This document shows, one piece after another, positions 16,118-24,338 of a stretch of DNA of 64,000 nucleotides. Each line of letters opens with the position of its first letter. The stretch's first letter is position 1. The position numbers were made by a program, and so were the translations under genes. The notes under the pieces were generated by a model. It had not been told where the DNA came from. It searched no databases and saw only the letters and a list, made by a program, of their open reading frames with translations. This stretch comes from JALEFZ01 sp039817415 (GTDB taxonomy: Bacteria; Bacteroidota; Bacteroidia; J057): the NCBI GenBank assembly GCA_039817415.1, contig JBCBVV010000012.1, positions 62,001 to 126,000 on the forward strand, written 5' to 3'.

Positions 16118-19116
16118 GATGTTTGGGATTGAATGGAGGAAAGGAATTGATTAAAACGTTCTTCGCCAATTTCAGTTTGTAGGTCCTCCAACCAAGAAAG
16201 GGTATTTTTTGCCTCTGGAGAGCCAAGTTGTTGACGAATAGAGTAGGCTCTCAAAAGATATTCCATAGCTTTTTTGAAATCCTTCTTTTGCTCAAAAAAT
16301 AAGGCGCCCATGTTATGTAGACTGGTAGCCAACCCTGTCATATCTCCAATTTGTTGCCTTATGTGGAGGCTTTTTTCTAGGTATTGTAGGGCTGTATCGT
16401 AGTCGCCCTTGGCATCATAAATCTGAGAGATATTGTTTAAGGTTGTCCCTTCCCCCTTTTTGTCTCCAATTTGTTGCCTTATGTGGAGGCTTTTTTCTAG
16501 GTATTGTAGGGCTGTATCGTAGTCGCCCCTTACCTTATATATTTGAGAGATATTGTTTAAGGTTGTCCCTTCCCCCTTTTTGTCTTCTTGGCCTTTATAG
16601 CTTAAATGAGCTTGTTGATAGAAAATAAGTGCTTCCTTCAATCTCCCATAAAGTTTGAAAATTAACCCAATTCGATTTAGGATACTAGCCAAACATGCAC
16701 TCTCCTTGAGTTGGTAAGCAGTTATGGCAAAGTGATAGGCTAGTGGGAAGATTTGTAATTGATAATAAAAGCCGGACAATAGGTTTCCTAGCTCATTGAC
16801 TTTGGAGACATTTTCCTCCCTTACGTAGTGAAAGAATGCCTCTTCAAGTTCTTCTGTTGCCTCGGATGATAAGTGCTCATGAGCGTATTCGTAATAGGAG
16901 GCCGCTCGATCATGAGAAAATGGGATATCATAAGAGGGAAGAAATTCTTTCACCAAAGGTGGTATATAATAGCTTGTCAGGGATTCTACTCCTATGGTCT
17001 TTAGGTGAACCTCCACTAAGGTGAACTCTACCAAGCGATTGAAAAGAGCGGGTAAGTCAGGTGATGGATTTCTTTGCATCTGGATGGCTAGCTCTATGAC
17101 CGGCTTTCTAAATCCCGTCAACAGATGAAGTAACGCTTTCTCATCTGCTGTCAGCAAGGCATACAAATCCTGGAAGATAAGGTCCTTGGCTCCTTCATTC
17201 AGCTGTTCGAGTACCCTTGGAGCATGGTTTTCCCTCAGTTGTTGTTGGAAATCTTCCAGTTTGGAGAGGGTTTGCTGAATGTTTTCCTTCTCGTTCTCAT
17301 AAATCTTGTCAAAATACTCCAAGGCTCTGTAGTTTCCCCCTAAGGTTTGATGAAGGAGGGTGACCATGTGGTCAAAGTTGACACTTTCCTCTCCTGGCTT
17401 CTTAGGAAGAACCGCCTCATGCTGGATCAATTCTTTGATATGGAGTTGAAGTGATTTTTTATAGAAATCCGTTCTACCTACGGTATTGAGGTTGACGATT
17501 GACAGATGGGGTAACTCCTGGATGGGGTACCTACCTGTCAGGATGATGGGGAAGCTTTCCTCTTCGTACAGCATCAGCAATGCCGCTCGAATGTCTGCAT
17601 GGGCATCAGGAATAGGCCCGCCAACCTCTGACTGGAAAAACTCCATATTGTCGAATAGAAAAACAGGGGAAGCTTTTTCCTCCAGTTCAAGTAGGAGTTC
17701 GATCAGGAAATTGAGTTTGTCAGCTGCCTTGTCGAATCTCGCCAAGTCGGATGTAAGAGTTCGTTTTTTATGTTCTTTTTTGAGGTAGGTAACGATTTGC
17801 TGGATCAAGCTATCCAGTGAGGATTTGTCTTTTTCGTCTACGATAAAGGCATGTACCTTGGGATCATTGGCCAGCATCCGGCTCATCAGATGTTCTGCCA
17901 TGGCCGTTTTCCCTATTCCCCCCATGCCTTGCAAAAGGACAGCCTGTTGGTCGCTTCGTAGGGCTTGTTTGGCCTGTTTCCTCTCTCTCCTCCTCCCAAT
18001 GAAGAGATAGCCCTCTTTTTCTTCGAGCAAGGTTCTTCCCTTTCCGCTGGCGACGCTCAGTTTTTGGTCCTTGATTTTCAACTGGTTGAACGGAAGGTCC
18101 CAATTGGCCAGATGATCAATCTGTTGGTTGACATACAATTGGGGAATGATCCACTGTGAAGGGATACGGTTTTTGCGCAAGGCATAGGGAGCTTCCACAA
18201 CTCGCGCATGTAGAATCGCCTCTTCGAAGCTCTTTCCCAGGCTTTTTTGGTTGGCAAGCTCTTGATAAAACTTACTGGCAAATTGGGTCGCCACAAAATC
18301 CAGGATGCTTAGGCTCATGGCGATAACAGCCGGAACTTCTGCTTCAAGCAGACGATTGGCCACGCCTGCAAATTGATCCTCTGTCTGCCCACCCATACCC
18401 GTTTGGCAAGAGGAAAGCAGGATCAAATCAGGTCGATGTGATTCGTAGCGGTTCACAGCAGCTGCAAATTCGCTACCTGATACTTGTTTTTGTTTGAGGG
18501 TAACTTCGTCTTCTAAGGCCAGATAACCCTTTCCGTCCTTGAATATGCCATGGCCGGAGAAATGTAGGATATGGTATTTGTTCTGCTTGAGTTTGAGTTC
18601 GAGGCTTTCCAGTGAACCATCGTCTGTAAAGTCAATCTCTACCTTGCCGTGTTTGAAAAGCGGTTTGAAAGCATCGAGGATGAGTTGTTCCTCCGCTTCA
18701 TAGCTAAGCCGGTGCCCTCCTGATTGATTTTCGGGTGAGGAAACCATCACCAAGATTTTAAGGGGAAGGGCAGCAGGCTGATCGAATGGAGCTTTCTGGC
18801 TAAAGTCTGTATGGCCCTGACAAAGGTAAAGCCCTTTTTTCCCTTCTAAGCCCAGCCTCCACGGAAGGTTGAGGATACGGCTGTCTTCATGCACCAATTG
18901 TAGGACATGGTGTTGGGAGGCAGGCTTTTCCCAAATCTCTTTGAACTCTGGCTGTTGTTGCAAGGTCGTTTGCATCAAATCAGCCAGCTTTTGTTGTTCA
19001 TGGGCAGGGATGTGTTGAAGGCGTTCCATGTTTTTAAGCATGGAATCGTATTGGGTAAGAAGGGCGCTTTTTTGTGGCTCTTCGAGTTGTAGGGCAATCG
19101 AATGGAAGTGTGGCAT
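16114..19116 (-). CDS. CHAT protease - STAND NTPase - TPR protein
   Basis: This is a 1000-residue three-part protein. About 60-330 is a CHAT (caspase-like) peptidase domain with the catalytic His in HFSGHG (His189) and Cys in LLSSCQTG (Cys237). A STAND-type NTPase begins at about 370, with Walker A GMGGIGKT at 397-404 and a Walker B-like VFLFDNMEFF. A helical region follows, then TPR repeats from about 780 to 980. Two adjacent TPRs are nearly identical (NNISQIYxxxGDYDTALQYL, LEKSLHIRQQIGD). The architecture fits the signalling NTPase-dependent conflict and cell-death proteins described across bacteria, where C-terminal repeats sense a trigger, the NTPase oligomerises and the CHAT protease acts. 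The trigger and substrate are unknown. It lies 18 bp after a zinc-ribbon gene and overlaps a 3-TM gene. Confidence 0.9.
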   Translation of the reverse strand: MPHFHSIALQLEEPQKSALLTQYDSMLKNMERLQHIPAHEQQKLADLMQTTLQQQPEFKEIWEKPASQHHVLQLVHEDSRILNLPWRLGLEGKKGLYLCQGHTDFSQKAPFDQPAALPLKILVMVSSPENQSGGHRLSYEAEEQLILDAFKPLFKHGKVEIDFTDDGSLESLELKLKQNKYHILHFSGHGIFKDGKGYLALEDEVTLKQKQVSGSEFAAAVNRYESHRPDLILLSSCQTGMGGQTEDQFAGVANRLLEAEVPAVIAMSLSILDFVATQFASKFYQELANQKSLGKSFEEAILHARVVEAPYALRKNRIPSQWIIPQLYVNQQIDHLANWDLPFNQLKIKDQKLSVASGKGRTLLEEKEGYLFIGRRRERKQAKQALRSDQQAVLLQGMGGIGKTAMAEHLMSRMLANDPKVHAFIVDEKDKSSLDSLIQQIVTYLKKEHKKRTLTSDLARFDKAADKLNFLIELLLELEEKASPVFLFDNMEFFQSEVGGPIPDAHADIRAALLMLYEEESFPIILTGRYPIQELPHLSIVNLNTVGRTDFYKKSLQLHIKELIQHEAVLPKKPGEESVNFDHMVTLLHQTLGGNYRALEYFDKIYENEKENIQQTLSKLEDFQQQLRENHAPRVLEQLNEGAKDLIFQDLYALLTADEKALLHLLTGFRKPVIELAIQMQRNPSPDLPALFNRLVEFTLVEVHLKTIGVESLTSYYIPPLVKEFLPSYDIPFSHDRAASYYEYAHEHLSSEATEELEEAFFHYVREENVSKVNELGNLLSGFYYQLQIFPLAYHFAITAYQLKESACLASILNRIGLIFKLYGRLKEALIFYQQAHLSYKGQEDKKGEGTTLNNISQIYKVRGDYDTALQYLEKSLHIRQQIGDKKGEGTTLNNISQIYDAKGDYDTALQYLEKSLHIRQQIGDMTGLATSLHNMGALFFEQKKDFKKAMEYLLRAYSIRQQLGSPEAKNTLSWLEDLQTEIGEERFNQFLSSIQSQTS
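16343..16582 (-). repeat. Tandem 120-bp TPR-coding repeat
   Basis: Two direct copies, 16343-16462 and 16463-16582, differ at only 7 of 120 positions by eye, and the differences cluster in one 16-bp stretch. Each encodes a 40-residue TPR-pair unit. Nucleotide identity this high, synonymous sites included, points to a recent duplication or gene conversion inside the sensor region. Confidence 0.93.
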
Positions 19117-19134
19117 GGATTGGCGTTTATGGAT

Positions 19135-19341
19135 TTACATGACAGAACCTTTCAGAAAGGAATCAGGGTTGGGGAGTTTTTCGCCCACATCGACCGTGAT
19201 GTTGGCCTTGCATAAGGGGCAGTTCATCTGCAAGGTGGTTCCAAGTTCATCGCTTGGATCATCAGGGGCTATGAGGATGACTTTGGGGAATACTTGTTTA
19301 CAGTTACCACATCTGATTTTTACTAATTTTTCTTGAGACAT
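19135..19341 (-). CDS. Small zinc-ribbon protein, first gene of the CHAT operon
   Basis: This 68-residue protein has two CxxC knuckles (Cys11/Cys14 in RCGNCKQ and Cys41/Cys44 in NCPLCKA) about 27 residues apart, a rubredoxin-like or MJ0042-type zinc ribbon. The acidic loop between them and the short C-terminal tail are not recognisable. It is the promoter-proximal gene, ending 18 bp before the CHAT-STAND-TPR start, so the two are almost certainly cotranscribed. A zinc ribbon could bind nucleic acid or the partner protein. Function is unknown. Confidence 0.8.
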   Translation of the reverse strand: MSQEKLVKIRCGNCKQVFPKVILIAPDDPSDELGTTLQMNCPLCKANITVDVGEKLPNPDSFLKGSVM

Positions 19342-19488
19342 ATGCTTTAGGGTATAGGGATGAAGACAATATTTGCTTTTGAGAAGTGAAAGGACATTGG
19401 TCCGGAAATATTCCGCTTTTTGATCTATTGTAAGGACGTACGAAGCATTATCAGGGTTTGAATTTTTCTTGGATTTTGCTTGGAAGTA

Positions 19489-19527
19489 GAATAGGAAGGG
19501 TCCTTCGATTCCTTCCTATTCTTTTTT
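19489..19527 (+). terminator. Orphan + strand intrinsic terminator
   Basis: GAATAGGAAGG (19489-19499) and CCTTCCTATTC (19511-19521) form a perfect 11-bp stem with an 11-nt loop, followed by TTTTTT. It points rightward in the gap between the divergent zinc-ribbon and lipoprotein genes, where no + strand gene ends. It may end a short untranslated RNA or attenuate the lipoprotein gene at 19619. Confidence 0.75.
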
Positions 19528-19618
19528 GTTGCCTATCCCTACCTTAGTAAGACGCCTAATTGACAGCTCATTAGCCTAAATGAGACTATTATTATAGAAC
19601 ACCTTAATATCCACATCA

Positions 19619-20488
19619 ATGTTTAGATCGAATCCTATTGCAATCCAAAAAAGAGTTCCAAGCTTCTTGGCCGTATTAATCATGACCTTGTGGATGCTCA
19701 GTTGCGATTCAGAGACGATATCCACGACTGATCCAAACGAAGATGATAGTCTTCCATTCTCGACACTCAAGTATGTCTACCAGGAAAGCGGAATGGAACG
19801 GGAATCGGACCAACTAGAGCACCAAGGTTCCTTCATTGCTGAAACAAGAGAAATTGAGGTTGAGGCAGGAACAACGGTAGAATTTACGGCAATAGCTGAG
19901 GATGAAGAAGGGTTACGGTCGAATAATATTTGGGCATTGGGAACAAGCTACTCCCAAGAGGAACTTGACAATGCTTCATTTGAGAATGCTGATCCTGCCA
20001 TGGCCAGAAAGGAATCGATGGTCAGTTTGACTTATATAGCAGAGGCAGGCAAAGAGGTTCACTTTGTAGCCGTAGCTGAAAACTATCACCATGAACTTTC
20101 AACCTCCTTCTCGGGCAAGTTGATCATCAAGGGAAAGGGAGACAGAGCACCTTTACCAGCCAGTGTACAGTCGACGGATATCACGCTACAGAAAAATCCC
20201 AATACCCAATTTTTTGAAGCTCCAGGGGGATTTCCTTTAACAGGAACTGAGATTTTAGGCGTGGCTTGGATAGATGGGGGAGAGGGAGATTTTATCAGCT
20301 TGGTGAAACAGTCATCCAATGCAGATATAGAAGATCCAAGAAGGGATATGTTTCAGCTGATCAAAGGAGAGGAAAATCGAGTAGATTTTTTCAATGGTCC
20401 TTCTGTTCCTGAGCCTTGGTTTGGCTTGATTGAGGGTAAAAAGTTGGAAAACACGAGTCAGCCATTTACAATCCGTGTGTATTTCTAG
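19619..20488 (+). CDS. Lipoprotein of unknown function
   Basis: This 289-residue protein has an N-terminal hydrophobic signal ending MLSC (Cys29), so it is a predicted lipoprotein. The remainder looks beta-rich, with two Ig-like halves: EVEAGTTVEFTAIAEDEEG and EAGKEVHFVAVAENYHHE have the alternating pattern of extracellular beta-sandwich domains. No family is recognised. It is transcribed away from the CHAT operon and starts 92 bp after an orphan terminator. Its N-terminal 15 residues before the hydrophobic core are longer than usual, so translation could begin at the internal Met22 instead. Confidence 0.7.
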   Translation: MFRSNPIAIQKRVPSFLAVLIMTLWMLSCDSETISTTDPNEDDSLPFSTLKYVYQESGMERESDQLEHQGSFIAETREIEVEAGTTVEFTAIAEDEEGLRSNNIWALGTSYSQEELDNASFENADPAMARKESMVSLTYIAEAGKEVHFVAVAENYHHELSTSFSGKLIIKGKGDRAPLPASVQSTDITLQKNPNTQFFEAPGGFPLTGTEILGVAWIDGGEGDFISLVKQSSNADIEDPRRDMFQLIKGEENRVDFFNGPSVPEPWFGLIEGKKLENTSQPFTIRVYF

Positions 20489-20616
20489 GGAGAAAGATCA
20501 TGATGGTGGTTTGAGAAACTTTTGTTGTCATTTGGCAATTTGGATCATAAAAAAATATCAGACTTTTGGATGGTCATTCGGATAAAGAGAATGGTTATGA
20601 GTATTAAGCGAAACCC

Positions 20617-21189
20617 ATGGATGAGCTGATTACCTATTTGTTACAGTACGGAAATTTCAATTCACAGCAAATCGATCTGATTAAAGGACTTGTTAAGAGT
20701 CGGAAATTGAAGAAGGGCGATTACTTTTCAGAGGCTGGTAACATCTCTAAGGAAATAGCCTTTGTCAAAAAAGGGATATTCCGTGTATGTTATTTTGACA
20801 AGGAGGGAAATGAGATCACCAAGTATTTTGTAGAGGAGAATCACTTTGCGGTTGACATTACAAGTTACATGAGTCTTATTCCTTCATCGGAGTACATTCA
20901 GGCGATTACGGACATGGAATTGTTGATTTTTAAGGAGTCTTCTATGGAAACCCTTTCACAAACCATTATCATTTGGGATCAAGTGGTGGATAAGATTACG
21001 AGCAAGGCCATGATTGAGAAGTTTAATAAAACTAGTCTCATGATGGCAGAAGACGCTACGACGCGCTACCTGAATTTTCAAAACCGCTTTCCTAGCTTGG
21101 TGAATAGAATTCCGTTACAGTATTTAGCTTCCTACATTGGTGTGACGAAACATTCTTTAAGCCGAATCAGAAAAGAAATTTCAACCTAA
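20617..21189 (+). CDS. Crp/Fnr-family transcriptional regulator
   Basis: This 190-residue regulator has an N-terminal cyclic-nucleotide-binding-like beta-barrel at about 20-115 (KLKKGDYFSEAGN, IAFVKKGIFRVCYFDKEGNEITKYF), a long dimer helix, and a C-terminal winged HTH (IPLQYLASYIGVTKHSLSRIRKE). This short form is widespread in Bacteroidota and usually lacks the residues needed to bind cAMP or an iron-sulfur cluster, so the effector is unknown. It ends 6 bp before the major-royal-jelly-family gene. The two are likely cotranscribed and the regulator may control that gene. Confidence 0.9.
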   Translation: MDELITYLLQYGNFNSQQIDLIKGLVKSRKLKKGDYFSEAGNISKEIAFVKKGIFRVCYFDKEGNEITKYFVEENHFAVDITSYMSLIPSSEYIQAITDMELLIFKESSMETLSQTIIIWDQVVDKITSKAMIEKFNKTSLMMAEDATTRYLNFQNRFPSLVNRIPLQYLASYIGVTKHSLSRIRKEIST

Positions 21190-21195
21190 TTTCAG

Positions 21196-22329
21196 ATGAA
21201 AAAAGTATTAAAGTTAGTAGGAATAAGTCTTTTATTCCTCATCATCCTATTGGCCATTTTTCTAAGACTTAGATTTGGTGGAGGTATTGCCTACGAAGAC
21301 ATATCAACCGCACCGGTGTATGGACCTGATGATCTTAAGGTGGTGTACGCTCATGACGAACCTATTGGAAATGTGGCTGCCAGTAAGGATACTACAAAGC
21401 CAACCAGAATTTTCTTCACCATTCATCCAGAAAGTCGCCCTGAAACGATCAAATTAATGGAAATAACGAATGGTCAAGCAAAGCCCTACCCAAGTCTTGA
21501 ACAGCAAAATTTATTCACTACGGTTTTAGGCCTCTTTACGGATCAGCAGAATAGATTGTGGTCCATTGATCACGGCAACCATGGATTTGGGGAAGTGAAA
21601 GTAATAGCCTTTGATTTGGACACTGATAAAGTGGTCAAGGAATATGTATTCCCAAAGCAAGTCGCTAAAAGGCTATCTTTTTTTAATGATCTTTCCGTAT
21701 CGCCAGACGGAAAGCTATTAGTAGTTGCGAATGTGAGTTTCTTTGGAAAAAAGCCTAGCATGGCGGTTTACAACCTTGAAACAGGGGAAAGTAGGAATCT
21801 TCTAGAAAAGCATGAAAGTGTAGGGGACCAAGGTTTCGTACCCATTACACCATATAAAAAAATGAGTTTTTTCGGTGGATTGGTTGATTTGTTGACCGGA
21901 ATAGATGGAATTGATTTTAGTAGGGATGGAAAATATGTGTATTACGCACCTATGGGACATTCAGAGCTATTTCGTATCCCAACGAAAGTGATTTCTGACT
22001 TTTCATTAAGTTCAGAAGAAATAGAGGCTAAGGTGGAAAGTCTTGGGAAAAAGCCTTTAAGCGATGGGATAAGAACAGACTACTTAGGTAATGTCTATAT
22101 TACTGATATCGAAAATAGTGGCGTTTTTGTTCTGCCGTCAGATGGAAAAGGATATACCTTGGTAAAGGATCAAAGAATTAGGTGGGCTGATGGACTTTCT
22201 CTAGCTGGTGATGGGACTTTTTATCTTGCGGATAGCGATATTCCCAATCAGATGTTACAAAGCAAAGATCACATAAGAGAGAATGCTCCCTATTATATCT
22301 ATTCCTTTCAATCCCTGGATACCAAATAA
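21196..22329 (+). CDS. Major royal jelly/yellow-family beta-propeller protein
   Basis: This 377-residue protein has an N-terminal hydrophobic segment at about 5-23, probably a signal anchor or signal peptide, followed by a predicted beta-propeller. LFTDQQNRLWSIDHGNHG, SVSPDGKLLVVANVSFFG, IDFSRDGKYVYYAPMGHSEL, DGIRTDYLGNVYITDIENSG and WADGLSLAGDGTFYLADS are the blade motifs of the major royal jelly protein/SMP-30-like superfamily. Bacterial members are often labelled L-dopachrome tautomerase-related or gluconolactonase-like, but none of those activities is shown for this subgroup. It forms a two-gene unit with the Crp/Fnr gene. Confidence 0.82.
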   Translation: MKKVLKLVGISLLFLIILLAIFLRLRFGGGIAYEDISTAPVYGPDDLKVVYAHDEPIGNVAASKDTTKPTRIFFTIHPESRPETIKLMEITNGQAKPYPSLEQQNLFTTVLGLFTDQQNRLWSIDHGNHGFGEVKVIAFDLDTDKVVKEYVFPKQVAKRLSFFNDLSVSPDGKLLVVANVSFFGKKPSMAVYNLETGESRNLLEKHESVGDQGFVPITPYKKMSFFGGLVDLLTGIDGIDFSRDGKYVYYAPMGHSELFRIPTKVISDFSLSSEEIEAKVESLGKKPLSDGIRTDYLGNVYITDIENSGVFVLPSDGKGYTLVKDQRIRWADGLSLAGDGTFYLADSDIPNQMLQSKDHIRENAPYYIYSFQSLDTK

Positions 22330-22370
22330 AAAACGGGAAGGAAATCATATCCATGTTTCCTTCCCGTTTT
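22330..22370. terminator. Bidirectional terminator between convergent genes
   Basis: A perfect 15-bp stem, AAAACGGGAAGGAAA with TTTCCTTCCCGTTTT and an 11-nt loop, has T-rich tails in both directions. It separates the royal-jelly-family gene from the unknown secreted protein. Confidence 0.93.
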
Positions 22371-22384
22371 ATAATTTTTGTGGC

Positions 22385-23221
22385 TTATCTATTTCGCATC
22401 AACCTTCTGTATTCATCCTCCCCAATCCCTAGGGCAAGAATATGAATCTCGGAGTTTTTGTTGGGCAAATGAGCTCTCCAAGGTAGGTATTGGTATTTGA
22501 CCAACCTTCTCGCCATTTCAGAATCGCAGTTGATGAGATAGCGAATATCCATGGTTTCTCCCTCTGTATAGCGGAAATACTCTCTTACATAGAAGTCAGT
22601 TCTTCTGGTTTTCTCCTCTACCTTGGAGCGGATCTTGGCCATTAAAGAGTCTGTATTTGTATTCCATGCTAGGTTGTTGATGTTTAGCATAAAGAAGCCG
22701 GAGTACTTATACTGACTTACGTCCTCATACCAGAAGATATCATCATTTTTTTCTAGGACCCTTATGGCATTCTGGAGGGTATTCATATCCTTGAAGGTAA
22801 TACGACTCCAAGGAATGGCCTTGGAATGGCGCTTGAACCGGTTGAATTCCTTAGGATTAAAGGTATAGGAGAGATTGTCAATTGTTATGTACCCACAATG
22901 CAGGTTCATCTCAATGGTACGAACTAACTGACCATTTTTGTAGACTTTTAGCGCATAATGATGATCACAATCATCGTCGAAGGTGATAGGGAAATCCCAG
23001 TCTTGCTTTAGGCTTTTCATGAAACCTAGGTCCTTGGTGATGAAGGTTCCCAATTCTTCCTGAATGGGCTTAGCAACGTAATTGTGAATGGGAACACCGA
23101 TCATGGCCCAGATTCCCTGGTTAAAATCCAGCCCCTCGAAAATTTGTCTAGCCTGGCCCTGCTGCATGTTTAGGCAGAAAAAGGAAGCCAGGATGATTGT
23201 CAACGTCCACTTTTTGACCAT
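22385..23221 (-). CDS. Secreted protein of unknown function
   Basis: This 278-residue protein starts with a signal peptide of about 24 residues (hydrophobic core TIILASFFCLN, cleavage near QGQA). The mature part has no recognised motif. It contains an aromatic- and charge-rich sequence, one DDDCDHHYALKVY segment, and an HCGY further on, so two cysteines could pair after export. It is a lone gene with a bidirectional terminator at its 3' end and lies downstream of sdaA on the same strand, 125 bp away. No function is proposed. Confidence 0.7.
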   Translation of the reverse strand: MVKKWTLTIILASFFCLNMQQGQARQIFEGLDFNQGIWAMIGVPIHNYVAKPIQEELGTFITKDLGFMKSLKQDWDFPITFDDDCDHHYALKVYKNGQLVRTIEMNLHCGYITIDNLSYTFNPKEFNRFKRHSKAIPWSRITFKDMNTLQNAIRVLEKNDDIFWYEDVSQYKYSGFFMLNINNLAWNTNTDSLMAKIRSKVEEKTRRTDFYVREYFRYTEGETMDIRYLINCDSEMARRLVKYQYLPWRAHLPNKNSEIHILALGIGEDEYRRLMRNR

Positions 23222-23346
23222 GATGATATTAGTTGTTTGGTAAATGCTTGATGATAAGGATGATCAACTTGATTTAAAATACTATGCGTGCAAGAAATAT
23301 TCCAATTCGGGAATCCTTTTGTCCCTAAGAACAATTGAATAAGCAA

Positions 23347-24255
23347 TCAGGCCTTTCCTTCGGAAGCTTTTACTTCTTCAGCTTCCTGTATCAGCACGCG
23401 TTTCTCAATTTCTCTTGCAGTAGGGGTATTGGCTATTCCTCCTAAGGCAGTTTCTTTGTATCGAACTTCCATGGCTGAACCAACTTCGCCCATGGCATCA
23501 ACGATTTCATCTACAGGTATCATCGCTCTATCTCCAGCAAGGGCCATTTGAGCGGATGCAAAGGCAATCACTGCTGCACTTCCGTTTCGTTTGATACATG
23601 GTATTTCCACCAAACCAGCAACTGGATCACAAACCAGACCCAACATATTCATGATAGTAATACCAACCGCTTCAAATACCTGATCCAAATTTCCTCCCAG
23701 TGCATAAACAATGGCACCAGCGCCCATCGCTGCGGCTGTTCCTGTTTCCGCCTGACATCCTCCAACAGCACCTGCGATAGAGGCTCTTTGTTCGATGATC
23801 AAAGCAATGCCAGCAGCTACAAGCATAGATTCATAGAGGGTTTGCTTGTCCAATTCATGAATCTCTTCCATGGTTACCAGAACGCCAGGCATAATTCCTG
23901 AAGCCCCAGCTGTGGGTGCAGCCACAACTCTTCCCATACAGGAGTTTACTTCTTTTGCCGAGAGGGCGTAGCTCAATAACATTTTGAATTGAGGTCCCAG
24001 TACGCTGATGGGAGATTGGTGGACCTTTTTGGCCCCATTGTCCACCATGCCCGAAAGGGAGCGCATATCTTGTTCAAGGCCTGTCTGTACGGCGTCCTTC
24101 ATGACCGCATAGGTCTGTTCCAAACGGGCCCATATTTCGTTTTCTTCCCTTCCTCTAAGCTCCTGTTCGTAGATCATCACAGGTTGCCAAGTGGGGAGCG
24201 ATTTTTGTTCACAGAAAGCTTTCCATTCTGAGAAACTTTCAAATAGTATTGTCAT
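23347..24255 (-). CDS. sdaAA: L-serine ammonia-lyase, iron-sulfur-dependent, alpha chain
   Basis: This 302-residue cytoplasmic protein is the catalytic alpha half of an oxygen-labile [4Fe-4S] L-serine dehydratase (serine to pyruvate and ammonia). Conserved blocks are VAAPTAGASGIMPG, GGCQAETGTAAAMGAG, LVCDPVAGLVEIPCIKRN and VRYKETALGGIANTPTA. The three cluster cysteines expected for the family are in GGCQ, LVCD and EIPC. The length equals that of the separate alpha subunit in organisms with split enzymes; single-chain enzymes are about 450 residues. No beta-subunit gene lies in the window, so either it is elsewhere or this chain acts alone. Confidence 0.92.
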   Translation of the reverse strand: MTILFESFSEWKAFCEQKSLPTWQPVMIYEQELRGREENEIWARLEQTYAVMKDAVQTGLEQDMRSLSGMVDNGAKKVHQSPISVLGPQFKMLLSYALSAKEVNSCMGRVVAAPTAGASGIMPGVLVTMEEIHELDKQTLYESMLVAAGIALIIEQRASIAGAVGGCQAETGTAAAMGAGAIVYALGGNLDQVFEAVGITIMNMLGLVCDPVAGLVEIPCIKRNGSAAVIAFASAQMALAGDRAMIPVDEIVDAMGEVGSAMEVRYKETALGGIANTPTAREIEKRVLIQEAEEVKASEGKA

Positions 24256-24338
24256 TTGGGTGTAGTTAGTAGCTTCTCAAAAAATAGTTGAATTTTCGGA
24301 AATATACATGATTTCCACAGATAAAGAAGTCGGCTTTT

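Noticed and set aside
16343..16582. CRISPR array or mobile repeat
   Set aside because: The repeat is in frame inside a coding sequence, has unit length 120 bp and encodes TPRs with no spacers.
16114..19116. Type III-E CRISPR-associated TPR-CHAT protease
   Set aside because: The domain order here is CHAT-NTPase-TPR, there is no Cas gene or repeat array, and the NTPase points to a STAND protein.
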